Source: Metarhizium brunneum (lineage: Eukaryota > Ascomycota > Sordariomycetes > Hypocreales > Clavicipitaceae). Taken from it: 64,000 nt of DNA. The stretch lies in assembly GCF_013426205.1 (NCBI RefSeq), contig NC_089422.1, positions 2,914,001-2,978,000 of the forward strand, given 5' to 3'. The position numbers and the translations under genes are program-made. How positions within the stretch are numbered: the first letter of the stretch is position 1; the number at the start of each line of letters is the position of its first letter. Below the pieces are notes generated by a model, which was not told where the DNA came from, searched no databases, and saw only the letters and a list, made by a program, of their open reading frames with translations. Positions 44,304 through 56,075 of this stretch are shown piece after piece.

Positions 44304-46691
44304 ATGACTGTCGCCGCCGATTTAACCCATCGAAGCTCGGCCCAGAGCCAGGTGGCTTTGGAGGATCGTTTTGAAGTCCTCAAGGAAATCGGAGATGGAA
44401 GCTTCGGCAGTGTCGTTCTGGCCCGCGTCAGAACCGCTGGCGCCAATGTAGCCCGTCGCGGTTCAGTGGTGAGTGGAGCAATACGTCGTCGACGTTTCTG
44501 AAGCCGGCTCTAATCTTTGGCTCTTCTCTAGGTTGCAATCAAATCTATGAAAAAGACGTTTGATTCACTGACGCCGTGTCTGGAATTACGGGAGGTGGTA
44601 TTTTTAAGGACCATTCCAAATCACCCGCACCTCGTCCCAGCACTGGACATTTTCCTGGACCCTTACAGCAAAAAGCTGCATATTTGCATGGAATACATGG
44701 AAGGCAACCTTTATCAGCTGATGAAAGCCAGGGACCACAAATGTCTTGACAATGCCAGTGTCAAGAGCGTGTTGTTCCAGATCATGCGTGGTCTGGAACA
44801 TATTCACTCCCACAATTTTTTCCACCGAGATATCAAACCAGAGAACATCCTTGTTTCGACTTCATCTCACCAGGAAGCGTCCAACTCATTCCGGAGATAT
44901 TCAGCCCTGGTAACCCCCCCGTCAACACCCCCCAACTATACCGTCAAGCTTGCCGACTTTGGCCTGGCCCGAGAAACTCACTCGAAGCTTCCGTATACGA
45001 CATACGTCTCTACAAGATGGTACCGCGCACCTGAGGTTCTGCTACGCGCGGGAGAGTATTCGGCCCCTGTCGACATTTGGGCTGTTGGTGCCATGGCTGT
45101 TGAAGTTGCCACCTTGAAGCCGCTTTTCCCCGGTGGAAATGAGGTCGATCAAGTTTGGCGAGTTTGCGAGATTATGGGCAGTCCCGGGAATTGGTATAAC
45201 AAGGCTGGAGTACGCGTTGGTGGAGGAGACTGGCGAGAGGGAACCCGTCTTGCGAGCAAACTTGGCTTCTCGTTCCCCAAGATGGCACCACATGCCATGG
45301 ACACCATTCTGCGGGCTCCTCAATGGCCCGCCTCCCTCAGCGCCTTCGTCACCTGGTGCTTAATGTGGGATCCCAAGAACCGACCCACTTCCTCCCAAGC
45401 TCTTATGCACGAATACTTCAATGATGCCGTTGATCCTACGCGACCCAAGTCATCTGCTTCGAAGATACTGGGCCGCAAGCAATCTGATCTTGGCCGCACC
45501 GTCAAAGAATCTACCAGCACGACTCAGATCGCGTCCTTACCCTCTTGGTTCCGAAAATCCCTGATTGGCCGTAGCGATGTTACAGAGCCAGCCGTTGTTC
45601 AAGCCCCCAGCAAGGATGCTCCCATCCCTAGGCCTTCTCCTGTGTCGGCTGCACCGCCTGTTGAGGCTCCCGCCGCCAAGGCGCGAGCTCCTCCAGCGGC
45701 AAAGCGCAGTACCTGGACAAACGGCCTTTCTAACGTGGCTCCCATGCCAATTCTACCTACCATTAGGCCGATTTCACCACTTTCTGATGCCGTCACTGCT
45801 CGAGCCAACAACGGCCAAGCTGAAATCAAAACAAAAAAGCTTGGCAGACAGCTCTCTGTCGCTTCCAGCACCAATGGCTACACTGAGATGCACCGCCAGC
45901 AGGCTGAGCGTGCTCTTAATGGCGAGACGGGTCTCGCCTCGCCCCCTAGCGGTCATAAGGAAAGCTTCTTCTCACATCTTCGAAAGCGAGCCAGGCGCTT
46001 CTCAGGACGCCACCAGACGCCTGTATCTCCCTCATACGAAGACATGGAAGCGCAGATTGGCTGCGGCCCTTGGGCAAGTAACAGGTCTTCAATGGTGGTT
46101 GATCAACAGGGCGGGCCTATTCCCAAGGCCGAAGTGTACGATTCTTTGGACAAGGCTCTCCGGGATGTCCAGGGCAACCTGGATTCGCGATCCGCATTGC
46201 CTGCAAGCCATCAACCCACATCCAACGGCAAACTTAAGAGACACCACTCTCTCCCTCATCAACAGCCCAGGTCTGTGGATAACCTGATTGGGGCTGCCCG
46301 TGCTGGGCCAATTTCGAGTCGCACGCGACGGGCGCAGGCAGCTCATGGTGTACAGCAGTACGAGGTTCCCGATGAAGAAGATGAGCTCCTCGATGAGGCC
46401 CTGACGTCTGCTCGACGGGCCATGCGACACATGGATGGATCTGCGAAGCCTCTAAGGCAATCCGCTAGCAATCTTGGCTTAGCAACCCCCCATCCTTACC
46501 CAAGCCCTTCGCCATCTGCGAGTGGCAGTCAGGTCCTGTATGGGGACGGCCAGGAAGCTTTGACTCCTAAGCCCTTGGATCTCGGCAAGAAATCCTACAA
46601 CCAGTACAAGTGGCCCACCCCACCTTATGAAGGAAGCGAATGGGGAGCGTCTGCATCAGCGAGTATCTGGGCTGCTGGCAACAGATTTTAG
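44304..46691 (+). CDS. IME2: Ime2/RCK-family protein kinase
   Basis: Two exons, 44304-44468 and 44532-46691, with a 63-nt intron, encode 774 aa. The kinase domain spans about residues 22-345: glycine loop EIGDGSFGSVVLARV, VAIK with Lys59, HRD Asp155 (FFHRDIKPEN), DFG Asp197 (KLADFGLARE), and a T-x-Y activation site, TTY at 211-213, then VSTRWYRAPEV. This matches the Ime2/MAK/ICK group, which in fungi governs meiosis, sexual development and vegetative incompatibility-linked responses. A Ser/Thr/Pro insertion lies between HRD and DFG (LVTPPSTPP). The C-terminal 430 residues are disordered, with many SP/TP sites and PYPSPSPSASG. The intron splits the ATP site just before VAIK. Confidence 0.9.
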
Positions 46692-48872
46692 CCAGGGTAT
46701 TGCTCAATGCCTACTGCACATGGTACCGAAGGCATCATCATGGCCAGAACGATATTGGGAACATTTACAACCCAAAGAAAGATCACGTTTCGAGGTTGAT
46801 CAATTGCATTTTCGCGGCGTTTTGGGGCAGGGGACGTGACAGGTGGGACAGCTCGGCCCTCTTATTTTTTTTTTTTTTGAACTCTCATTTCATTTTTACA
46901 TATCTGTCTTCTGTCATACACTGACGGATCGATCTTGATTTTGCATCTCGACTCGACTATACGATCTTTACTTCACATTTTGATTCCTCGGAGTTCCCTG
47001 GAGCTTCACTGTCTACACTACTATTTGATGCGCGCGCAGGATGGCCGCAGCTGACACGACAACTGTCGCCATTTTTGGATCTTTTGATTTTGCCTTCTTT
47101 CCGGAATCTTTCAGCGACTGAACAACAAATACCCATATAGACTGAAGACTACGCACGGGCTGGACCTCAATCACAGCCCTTTATAACAAGCGTGAACCAA
47201 AACGTATCGGATTAGCATTATCTTTCCCTTTGTCACAGCTCTTATCATTTTTATTTTTCATCATTAGCGTCTGGAACGGAGTATTGAAACCTGTGTGGTA
47301 GGATGAGCTGTGCCGGTTCGTCTGACTAATAACGAAGACACACGGTCAAGCCTAATAGTTGGCTTGAAGATGCTCAACACAAGATGGAGGACCAAGCTTG
47401 TCCCTCTTGGCTCTTGGGCTTGATTTATGTACATCAATTGTGCACGCGGAAGCAAACTTGTAGAGTACTCCCCACCAAAAAGCAGTATTGGCGATTGAGG
47501 TGAAGGATAATATATTTAATTGAAGGGCATAAATTTGGGATCTAAGCCATTCTCTTGGCTTTTAAATGGAAACTTGTGATGACTTGGAGTGCATAGGCTC
47601 GTTATGAAGAGTGTTGCTGTGCACCGCGCAGTATGGATACTGACACAGCTCTCTCAGCAGGCACCTGCATAAGTAGAGTATGTACTTTAAGTACTTAAGT
47701 ACTTAGATATCTAATAGTTTTTAGGCCTGCTGCCTGATGGCCTGGTGGCCTGGACATTGACAACCAGACCGAATTGATCTTTTGCCTATACTCTTTCCTC
47801 TATGAATGAGAGACTTGGTTAGAAAGTTCATGTCATACATAATGAAACCATCACGTGCTATTGGCTGCGGTTTGGGTTCATGTTCCCCCCCACCCGAGCG
47901 CTTGGATCAATGTGAATTGGAGCCGTTGGAGGGAGGGTCAGTCATCGGCCACCAGTAAAAACGATGGAAAGAAAAGCGCCGCCTAACAGGCAGCAGAATA
48001 CAGCCAGTTGAGCCCCTTGCGGGACTTGAGATATTTGGGCTCCCTTTCCTCTCTTTTCTCTCCTTCCTTCCTGAAACTCAATCGCTCTTTCTATGCCGTC
48101 GTCGGCTCTTCTGCCTTCTTGTTAAGCTCGAACTGTGCCTTGCTGCCTGTTTCGCAAGGCAGCTTCACCCCGTCCTTCCCTACTCGAGTACATACGTACT
48201 GGTAGTGGGGTACTGGCCGTTGTACTTTGACGTGGCGCAACGAAGCCATTGTGCTTTTTTTCCGAGGAGGAGGACGATTTAGTCTCGCTTCGATTTCATC
48301 ATTTGATGCGAATGATATTTTGTCTTTTATTGCTGGCAAGACAGTTTTCGGGGCGAGGCTGCACACCCGTACCAGGTTACACAGGGTTGCAAAGCAGAAC
48401 AAGAAGCAAGAGGCAGCAGCCCACTTGCCAAAGTGAGCACTGGGCCGAGTCTGTCGTCTTCACCCCACCAAGCTGGACACCAAACTCCAGACTTCAGACT
48501 CAGAAGTTGGAACCTTGGAACGACGCCTTCATCACTCGTGGTGACTTCGACGAAATACATCATCTGGAAGGCAAGGAAATTTTCGACTTGTTGTACGTGT
48601 ATGTTTTTGAGAAGGTCCTTGGACGACAGGGTTGAAAGCACGCCGTTCCTCACCGTTGCGGCTTTGCGCGAGACGAAGTACTAGTTGCGGTTTGCGCCAC
48701 CCCATCATGATGATACTTGAACAGGTGGTATGAGGATACAGTTAGGGACCGGTTGCCATTATCATCTACGTGCAGCACGCAAACGGACAAAAGTCAAAAT
48801 CTGAAGACAGGCCAGAAAGAAAGAGACAATCTGCTTGGAGCAGCGGAGACTGCCGTACTCCTCATTTCCCCG
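46692..48872. other. Intergenic region, no supported gene
   Basis: About 2.2 kb. TAAGTACTTAAGTACTTA, a perfect 18-bp palindrome, lies at 47688-47705. A pyrimidine-rich stretch at about 48,040-48,100 may be the promoter of the Hsp70-like gene. A 52-codon minus-strand frame beginning MASLRHVKVQRP (near 48,249) overlaps a palindromic TACGTATGTACTCGAGTA stretch and is not supported. Confidence 0.5.
47688..47705. repeat. 18-bp palindrome, first of two identical copies
   Basis: TAAGTACTTAAGTACTTA is fully self-complementary and occurs identically at 57630-57647, ten kilobases away, in another intergenic region. Confidence 0.9.
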
Positions 48873-51227
48873 ATGCATTCAAATACCTCGACCAACCCCT
48901 CAAACGCCTCCGCCATGAACCTCAACCTACCACTGCGAAACACAACTACCAGTCGCAGGAACCAGGATAGCAGGAATTACTTCACAAGTTATACACCACC
49001 AAGCTCTACTGAGGCGATCAATGGGCCGGTGAGAGAGCAGCGCGAGCCGGTGCCTGTTAGCGATCGCTTGATTGTGGGGGTGGATTTTGGTACGACATTT
49101 TCTGGGTAAGTACTGCTTGTGAGTGTTCATCACCTTGGGGGAAGGAAATGAGAAATTTGACAGTTCAGGCGAGGTCGTTGTTTCGGTTGATGATATGATG
49201 GCGGAAACTGGTGCTATGTGGTGTGACGTGAACCCTGTGGCTTTGTTTTTGCTATTAGAGGCTGCGCGCCATCAGCTACCGTCAAAAAATTCATAATTCC
49301 GGGACTGACAAAAAACAGAGTTGCGGCTGTTTACACTTCTACCCCTGACGACATCGAAATCATCAAAACATGGCCTGGTGGCAACGGCATCACGTCCGAC
49401 AAGGTGCCCACAGAGGTTGCCTACGACTTTCCTGCCAATGCTCCTCCCGAAGCAGACCCAACAATAAAATGGGGATTCCAATTTCGCCCAGAGGAATCTC
49501 GTCTACGCTGTATCAAACTGTTCCTTGACCGGTCCCAAAAGCTTCCTTTTTATGTCAGCCCCCTAGACACCGCAGCACAATTAAAACGCTTCAACAAGAA
49601 TGTTGTTGATGCTGTGAGCGACTACTTGACCCAAATCTACAAGCACACCATGGACACACTTACTCGGCGATATGGCGAGTCATTCATGGTGTCAACAAAG
49701 GTTGAGTTTGTTCTTACCTGCCCAGCAGTCTGGAGTGATGCCGCCAAGAATACGACGCTGTTGGCTGCTGAGCGTGCTGGAATGGGTAGCCGCTCTGACA
49801 TTCAGATGATTAGCGAACCGGAAGCGGCTGCTGTGTATACGCTGAAAGCCATACAGCCGAACCATCTGAATGTTGGGGACAACTTTATCGTTTGTGATGC
49901 AGGAGGTGGCACCGTTGAGTGAGTGCTTTCCAACAGTTGTGAATTTTGCTTCGAGCCGCTAACATCCTCAGCTTGATTGCATACAAAATCATGTCGCTGA
50001 AGCCCCTACGAGTGGAAGAGTCTGCTGTAGGTACAGGTGGATTGTGCGGTAGCGCATTTCTCAACTATAGGTTCGAAGAGCACGTCAGAAACCGACTTGG
50101 ACAAGCGCGCTTCGATGAGATGAAGGCCAAAAAGGGAAGGAGTTGGCAGATGGGATTGAAGTACTTTGAAGAGTTTGTGAAGCGCAACTTCAACGAAGAC
50201 GAGTACCAAGAAATTAACGTTCCGTAAGTTATCAAGAGCCTGTTCGGCGAGCGTTGGGGATGTATGTTGGTCCATCGTGCTGACAAAACGTAGCTTTCCT
50301 GGCTTAACAGACGATGAAGAAGCCGGTCTCGACGATGGCTTTATGGTTATGAGTGCTGAGCAAGTCAAGGATATCTTTGAGCCAGTGGTGAAGGAAGTAT
50401 GTGACCTGGTACAAGGCCAAGTAGAAGGACTCCGAGCAAAGGGCGGTATTGTCTCCGGCATTGTCCTTGTTGGTGGCTTCGGCCAGAGTGACTACTTATA
50501 TCGACGACTAAAAGCGCATTTCACAAGCGCAGCACCTCCCCCATACAGCGAACGGCCGACTCATGCGAATGCTAATGCGACGGAAGGAAATGGCTCGATA
50601 GAGGTCATGCAGCCTGTGTATGCTTGGACTGCCGTTGTTCGCGGCGCGGTTTTAAGAGGCCTGGAGGGAAACATGGTAATTTCGCGAAAGTCAAGAATGC
50701 ACTACGGCACCTCTTACGCGACGGTATACGATGAGGAGAAGCACTCTGTCAGCGAACGATACTGGTCACCTCTGTGGGAACGTTGGATGGTTTCAGACCG
50801 GATGCAATGGCACATTGCCAAGGTGAGCTTCCTCTCCTGACACTAGACATGTAATAGTAGGAGAAGAAAAACACTAATCATAAAGCAGGGCGAAGCTCTG
50901 TCGCCCCTGTCCCCAATAGCATTTCACTACACGCGGAATTTCCGCCCGGGACAGTCCTTAATTGTTACGGACGACTTGATAGCCTGCGATGCCGATGAGC
51001 CACCAGCAGCGTATACGCGGGACCTGATTAACGTGTGTACTCTGACGACGGACTTGAATGCGGTTCCAAGAAGTCTGTTTACTCGTCTGACCACAACAAG
51101 GGGGGTTGAGTTTGACAATCTTGACTTCACTCTGGAAATGATTGTGGACAGTGCGGGCTTGGGGTTTGAACTGAAAGTTGACGGGGTGAGGTATGGGCGG
51201 GTAGAGGCAGAGTTTCATCAGGACTAG
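48873..51227 (+). CDS. Hsp70-like ATPase (HspA12-type)
   Basis: Five exons, 48873-49105, 49319-49918, 49972-50223, 50294-50822 and 50889-51227, encode 650 aa. Actin/Hsp70 ATPase motifs are present: phosphate-1 IVGVDFGTTFSG, ISEPEAAAVYT, phosphate-2 VCDAGGGTVDLIAY, and the adenosine motif VLVGGFGQSDYL. The substrate-binding half lacks canonical Hsp70 features, and there is no EEVD or ER retention end. This is the divergent HspA12-like group, expanded and variable in filamentous fungi and of unknown substrate. Intron 1 is 213 nt; the others are 53-70 nt. The start ATG 48873 is the first in frame; 48915 (MNLNLPLRN) is an alternative. Every junction keeps frame, so the gene seems intact. Confidence 0.88.
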
Positions 51228-52007
51228 ATTGAGAGGAATGTGCATGCGTGATGAAGCAGCGTTGAACATTATTTCCTGGTGGATAGGAACCTTGGATTAA
51301 TAGCATGGACATGCGGGCCATTTCTGATATGTTTTGCCCTGCCATGAGCACCTAAACAAACGCAAAACGTAAATATGTATATGTACGTGTATGTATATTT
51401 TGTGTTGGGGCGACGAGGTGGAATTCCTAAGCTCGTTCTTTGGTGCCATGATTCAATATACTCTGCCCTCTGTCTGTTGGTGGACCCAAGATTGCACTGG
51501 ACCGTCTCGTACAATTAGCAACGCATTTTCAACTCGGCTACTCCCGGCCATTGAAATATTCCATACACCCTCATTGGGAAAGCAAGCTTCTCTTCAATAG
51601 CTGGCTACTTCATGACTACATGATTGCGTCAGTCGAGGCATCAATCTGATTTGGGCCCCACATACACACAACAGCACTGAACGCTGGTGCAGATTCTATA
51701 AATGACAAAGTCCCACTGTGGATGCCCATGCCCTCGATATGCTCCGTACACGTATGTATGTACTTGAATGGATGGATGACCAACAGGCCGATCCAGCCAG
51801 TCCAAACAGTCCAACCAGTTCGACCCGCGGAAGCCCGTATCTCACCTCGACAGGTTTTTTATAAAACGGAGCATCTTCGCAGTCCTAGACGGGGGGTTGG
51901 TTACACTTGTTGAACGCATCGCGCCATCGCCGTGCGCAGCAGCGCCAATATCTCCAAAATTTCGGCACCCGCATCGTCACGCGGCTTCGCGCGCATCGCC
52001 TTGCACG
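51228..52007. other. Intergenic region between the Hsp70-like and SET genes
   Basis: About 780 bp. A run of TATGTATATGTACGTGTATGTATA-like alternating sequence lies near 51,376-51,402, and CAGTCCAA/CAGTCCAACCAG repeats near 51,798-51,822. I see no gene. Confidence 0.45.
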
Positions 52008-53411
52008 ATGCCCGTCCAGGACACCATATCGACCCTGGTCGAATGGGCCAGCTCACACGGGGCCACGCTGCATCCATCAATCGAGGTCTATCAAGACCCC
52101 CAGACCGGCCTCTCGTTCCGCGTCAAGCCATCCGCCAAGTCGCCCGTGCAACCATACGAACCCATCGTGCAACTGCCCACCTCCCTCACCCTCTCCTACT
52201 TCAACGCCGTGTCGGAGCAGGGCACCGCCAGCCCGGATGCCTTCCGCGGGGAGTTTCTCGCCAGGGCGGCGCCCCATGTCGTCGGGCGCCTATTTCTGAT
52301 CAAGGAGTACCTCAAGCGCGACAAGTCGTTCTGGTGGCCCTACATCCGGGCCCTTCCGCAGCCCGGACAGGGAAACAAGTCGCAGTGGGCGCTGGCGCCC
52401 TTCTGGGACGCCGACGAGGCCGAGCTGCTCGAGGGGACAAACGTCGAAGTCGGCATCGACAAGATCAGGAACGACGTCAGGAGGGATCTGCAGGAGGCGC
52501 AGGAGCTGCTGCGCCTGCACGGGGACGCCAGCGGCGCCTTCGGCAGGGCCCTGACGACGGAGCTGTACCAGTGGGCGTACTGCATCTTCTCGAGCCGCAG
52601 CTTCAGGCCGAGCCTGGTGCTGTCGGACGAGCAGCGGCGCTCGCTGCCGCGGGGCGTGACCATGGACGACTTCTCCGTGCTGCTGCCGCTGTTTGACATC
52701 GGGAACCACGACATGACGACCGAGATCCGCTGGGACCTGGACGACGAGCGCCAGACGTGCGAGCTGCGGGTGGGCAGGACGCACATGCCGGGGCAGCAGG
52801 TCTTCAACAACTACAGCATGAAGACCAACGCCGAGCTGCTGCTGGGCTACGGCTTCATGCTCCCCGCCACCAAGGAGCTGCACAACGACTACACGCACGT
52901 TCGCAAGCGGACGGCCGCCGCGCCCCGGGCGTCGGAGGAGTATCTCATCTCGCTGCGGCCGCTGTCGCACCCGAGCTCCGTGCTGGCCCGCGCCAAGCAG
53001 TCGCTCACCTTGGACCCGGCCACCGCGGTGCTCGGGTCGTTCAGGCACGTCCAGCCCGAGATGGTGTGGGACATCTTTTGCACGCTCACCACGCCCGAGC
53101 AGCGGGCGGTGCTGATCCCCGTGCCCGAGGGGAAACCCAAGGACACGTACCAGAGAGACCGCTTCTTTTCCGGCAAGGTGGAGGGCGAGGCGAGGATGTA
53201 TCTGCAACAGACGGTTGCTATTATCCAGCACAAAGTGCTACAGGAGCTGGAGAGGCTAAACGAGACGGATGTGGAGGCCGTGGGCGGCCAAGAGGCCGAC
53301 TTGAACCGCAATCAGAGGCTGGCCCTTGATTACAGAGAGAGGTGTAGAAAGGTGCTGGAGGGCGTGTTGGAGTCCATGAGTGGAGATGATATACTTGACG
53401 ATGAATTTTAA
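52008..53411 (+). CDS. SET-domain lysine methyltransferase (SETD3/SETD6/Rubisco-LSMT type)
   Basis: One exon, 467 aa, from the first in-frame ATG (MPVQDTISTLVEWASSHG). The split SET domain runs from about residue 15 to 300: TLHPSIEVYQDPQTGLSFRV at the start, an inserted helical region including FWWPYIRALPQP, the cofactor motif LLPLFDIGNHDM with the conserved Asn-His, and FNNYSMKTNAELLLGYGFML. A substrate-binding domain follows to the end. This class methylates non-histone targets such as ribosomal proteins or elongation factors; the substrate is not deducible. The central part is far more GC-rich than neighbouring genes, with strong G/C third positions. Confidence 0.88.
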   Translation: MPVQDTISTLVEWASSHGATLHPSIEVYQDPQTGLSFRVKPSAKSPVQPYEPIVQLPTSLTLSYFNAVSEQGTASPDAFRGEFLARAAPHVVGRLFLIKEYLKRDKSFWWPYIRALPQPGQGNKSQWALAPFWDADEAELLEGTNVEVGIDKIRNDVRRDLQEAQELLRLHGDASGAFGRALTTELYQWAYCIFSSRSFRPSLVLSDEQRRSLPRGVTMDDFSVLLPLFDIGNHDMTTEIRWDLDDERQTCELRVGRTHMPGQQVFNNYSMKTNAELLLGYGFMLPATKELHNDYTHVRKRTAAAPRASEEYLISLRPLSHPSSVLARAKQSLTLDPATAVLGSFRHVQPEMVWDIFCTLTTPEQRAVLIPVPEGKPKDTYQRDRFFSGKVEGEARMYLQQTVAIIQHKVLQELERLNETDVEAVGGQEADLNRNQRLALDYRERCRKVLEGVLESMSGDDILDDEF

Positions 53412-53626
53412 ATGAAGCCTTTCTGGGATCGCGGGACATGGTGTAAGACTAGACAATTTGCATCAAATTAAACAAGGTCGAAGAAAAAAGGGAGGGGGTT
53501 TGAAACGGGACAATTGGACCCGCTTCTGGAGGATAGGATGGAGAATGAAATGAACATAATGTCGTATACTCTAGATATATACAATGGTTGTATATGTACT
53601 CTGGCCAAGTCTCCATACCATAGACC

Positions 53627-55038
53627 TTAGATACGACTCTGGACAGCACCCTGTCCCAAAAGCTGGCCATATAGAGCAAGCTCCAGCTCATCATATAACT
53701 TGGCCACGATAGGGTCGCCGTTGGGTCGAACATTGACAATAAGAACGCCTGCGATGCCCGTCTTCGGGTCAACCCACTGCAAAGAACGAAAAAGGAACGG
53801 TCAGCTTTCCGGGATATACACCCATACACGCAATGATTTTGATAAACGGGTCTAGAAAGGGGGAAAAGGGGGGGGGGATAACTCACCCATCGACTATTGA
53901 GAATCCCACTCCACGCGATACTCCCCGCCTTCCTCTTCCCCGGTACATCCTCAACATTCAGCATGCCTCCTAGCCCATGGTCAATATTCGTGCCGGGCTT
54001 GAACTCGGGCGCAAATGTATTGTGAACCATTGGGTGGAAAGCAATCGTCCTCAGAAACTCGGCCTGCGCCTCGTTTAGCTGCGGCTTGACCATCTCCCTC
54101 ATCGTCTCCTCCGAGACCAGCCTCCCCGCCAGAAATGCCCGGAGAAACAAGGCGTAGTCGCTGGCCGTCGTGAACCACCCGCCGCCGCCGGACTCAATCT
54201 CGTGCTTCTCGGGGGTGGGCCAGAGCGCGGCAGCGAGCTTCCCGTCCTTTGTGCGCTGAACGTTTTGCGCGGTCCTGGGCGCCGTGTGTGGGATTCTTTC
54301 GGGCCAGAAGCCCGTGTCGTTGAGGCCTACGGGGTCGAGGATGTTCTCCTGCATGTACTGGCCGAGGGATTTGCCGGTGAGGGCCTCGAGGACCTGGCCG
54401 GCCCAGTCCAGTCCGACGCCGTATCCCCAGCTCTGGCCGGGGGCAAATCGCAGCGGCGTGGTGACTTCCAGCTTGGACCACTGGAGGCGTGAGACGTTGC
54501 GGTTGGGCTGGGTGCGCGACCACTGGAGGAGAACCGGGTCGGAGAACTCGTAGCTGAAGCCGGATGTGTGGGTGAGCAGCTGCCTCATGGTGATGGGCTT
54601 GGCGTTGGCCTCGATGACGGGGTTGTCATTCTCGTCAAATTCATGGAGAATGCTGGCGTCTCGGAGCTCCGGGATGAGATGGCGTAGATCGGCGTCGAGG
54701 TCGAGCTGGCCCCGTTCGACGAGCTGAAGGATGGAGATGGTGGTGGCGAGCTTGGTGAGGGAGGCTACCCATGTGAAGGACCTTTCTGTGAAGAGGGGCG
54801 ATTTAGGGTCAAGATCGAGGCGGCCGGACGAGCCGGTGTAGATGGTCCCTGCAAGTGGTTGTTAGTGTTTCGATCTGTGGAATGGGCATGATAGTGAGGG
54901 GAGTTTTGTTGGTGTTGAGAGGGCGGTTGGAAACTTGCCTTCTTTGTCCGTCACTACAAATGCTGCACCGAGAAGCCTGTCCTTTGTGTCCTCTCCCTGG
55001 ACAGTATACCGCCTCAGGATGTCATCAAGTCGGTTCAT
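53627..55038 (-). CDS. Beta-lactamase-fold serine hydrolase
   Basis: Three exons, 54939-55038, 53887-54848 and 53627-53776, encode 403 aa. The active-site SxxK is WVASLTKLATT, with Ser63 and Lys66. The class C-like pattern continues with MRQLLTHTSGF, SWGYGVGLDWAGQVLEALTG (a probable catalytic Tyr in the first part) and GGGGWFTTASDYALFLRAFL. No signal peptide is evident. The family includes esterases, transacylases (LovD type) and peptidases; substrate is unknown. Intron 1 (54849-54938) uses a GC donor, G|GCAAGT, the only donor that keeps frame into GTIYTGSSGRL. Intron 2 is 110 nt with a C-rich start. The gene is divergent from the Nudix gene. Confidence 0.88.
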
Positions 55039-56075
55039 GCCGGCGATTATATTAGGGTCTAGGATGTCCGTCCAAAAATTGGGATGGGGCGTGATGGGAA
55101 CAGAGGACAACTTGGATACGTTGCCGACGACGCATGTGCTCCAGCGCAACTGACATGAAGAAGGGCACTTCTAAGTTGTGCAATACCTACAAGCCTTTAG
55201 AAGCATTCGAGATGGGAGAACGAAGGGGGCGGAGACGGGAGCACTGCTCCATGGCCATGTCCAATCCGCCAAGATACTTCTCGCCCAGATGCTTGGTCAA
55301 TTTGCCTCGGCAAGTGGTGGCCGTGAACAAGCTCCAGAGTGGGAAAGAGGAGGTGCGGGGCGGAACAGGCCGGTCGACAAGGAGCCAGGAGCCCAGGAGC
55401 CCAGGAGCCCAGAAGTTGCGCCGTGCATCCCGTTGCTTGATCCTCGATGGCTGTCCCTCCCGACCCTCCAATCCCATCCTTCCACGGATGGCGGGAGAGG
55501 AAATGGCGCCCCTTGGTTGCCGGCAAGCTGCCAATTGCACCGTCATGGCCCCCTGGTGCGTTGGGGTAACTTAGATATTGTAAGACACGGCCTGAGCCGC
55601 ATTCTCGCATCTGGCGGCAAAGGGGGGGGGCTGCATGCATGTATCGATGTATCGGACCTGGCAGCCCGGGCGTCTGTTGGCTCGCCATTTCGCCCATGTC
55701 GTTTCCCACGTTGTACACACGACTGAATAACACGCAACTACTCTGCACTATAGTAGTACTAGTATGTACTCGAATAAAACCAGGCCTGTAGATACTCCGT
55801 GGCTTCTTGTGGGCTTCTATTGTTCTGCAGGGTCATCTTTGAGGTGAGGTTCAGTTTGGTTGGTTGAGGGGCATCAAGCAACTCCACAATAGCCGCTTCC
55901 TCTCACCTTGTCTCTCACCTCATTCCGCCTCACTCACCTTGCTCCGTCGAGTATTTGGTACTGTCCTCGTCAAACATAGCAGCGGCTTCGAGCGCCCCTG
56001 AGCATCAAGACTTGCCGCTACATGTACCCAAGTGATAACCCTGCAGTTCTTGTTCTCGCCAATTAATTCCTCGCC
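55039..56075. other. Divergent intergenic region
   Basis: About 1 kb between the serine hydrolase and Nudix start codons. It contains three tandem copies of AGGAGCCC at 55387-55410 and TAGTAGTACTAGTATGTACTCG near 55,751-55,772. No gene was seen. Confidence 0.5.

Noticed and set aside
48091..48402. Minus-strand frame containing MASLRHVKVQRPVPHYQ
   Set aside because: Part of it encodes a palindromic TACGTATGTACTCGAGTA stretch of the dispersed type; no partner exons or family resemblance.
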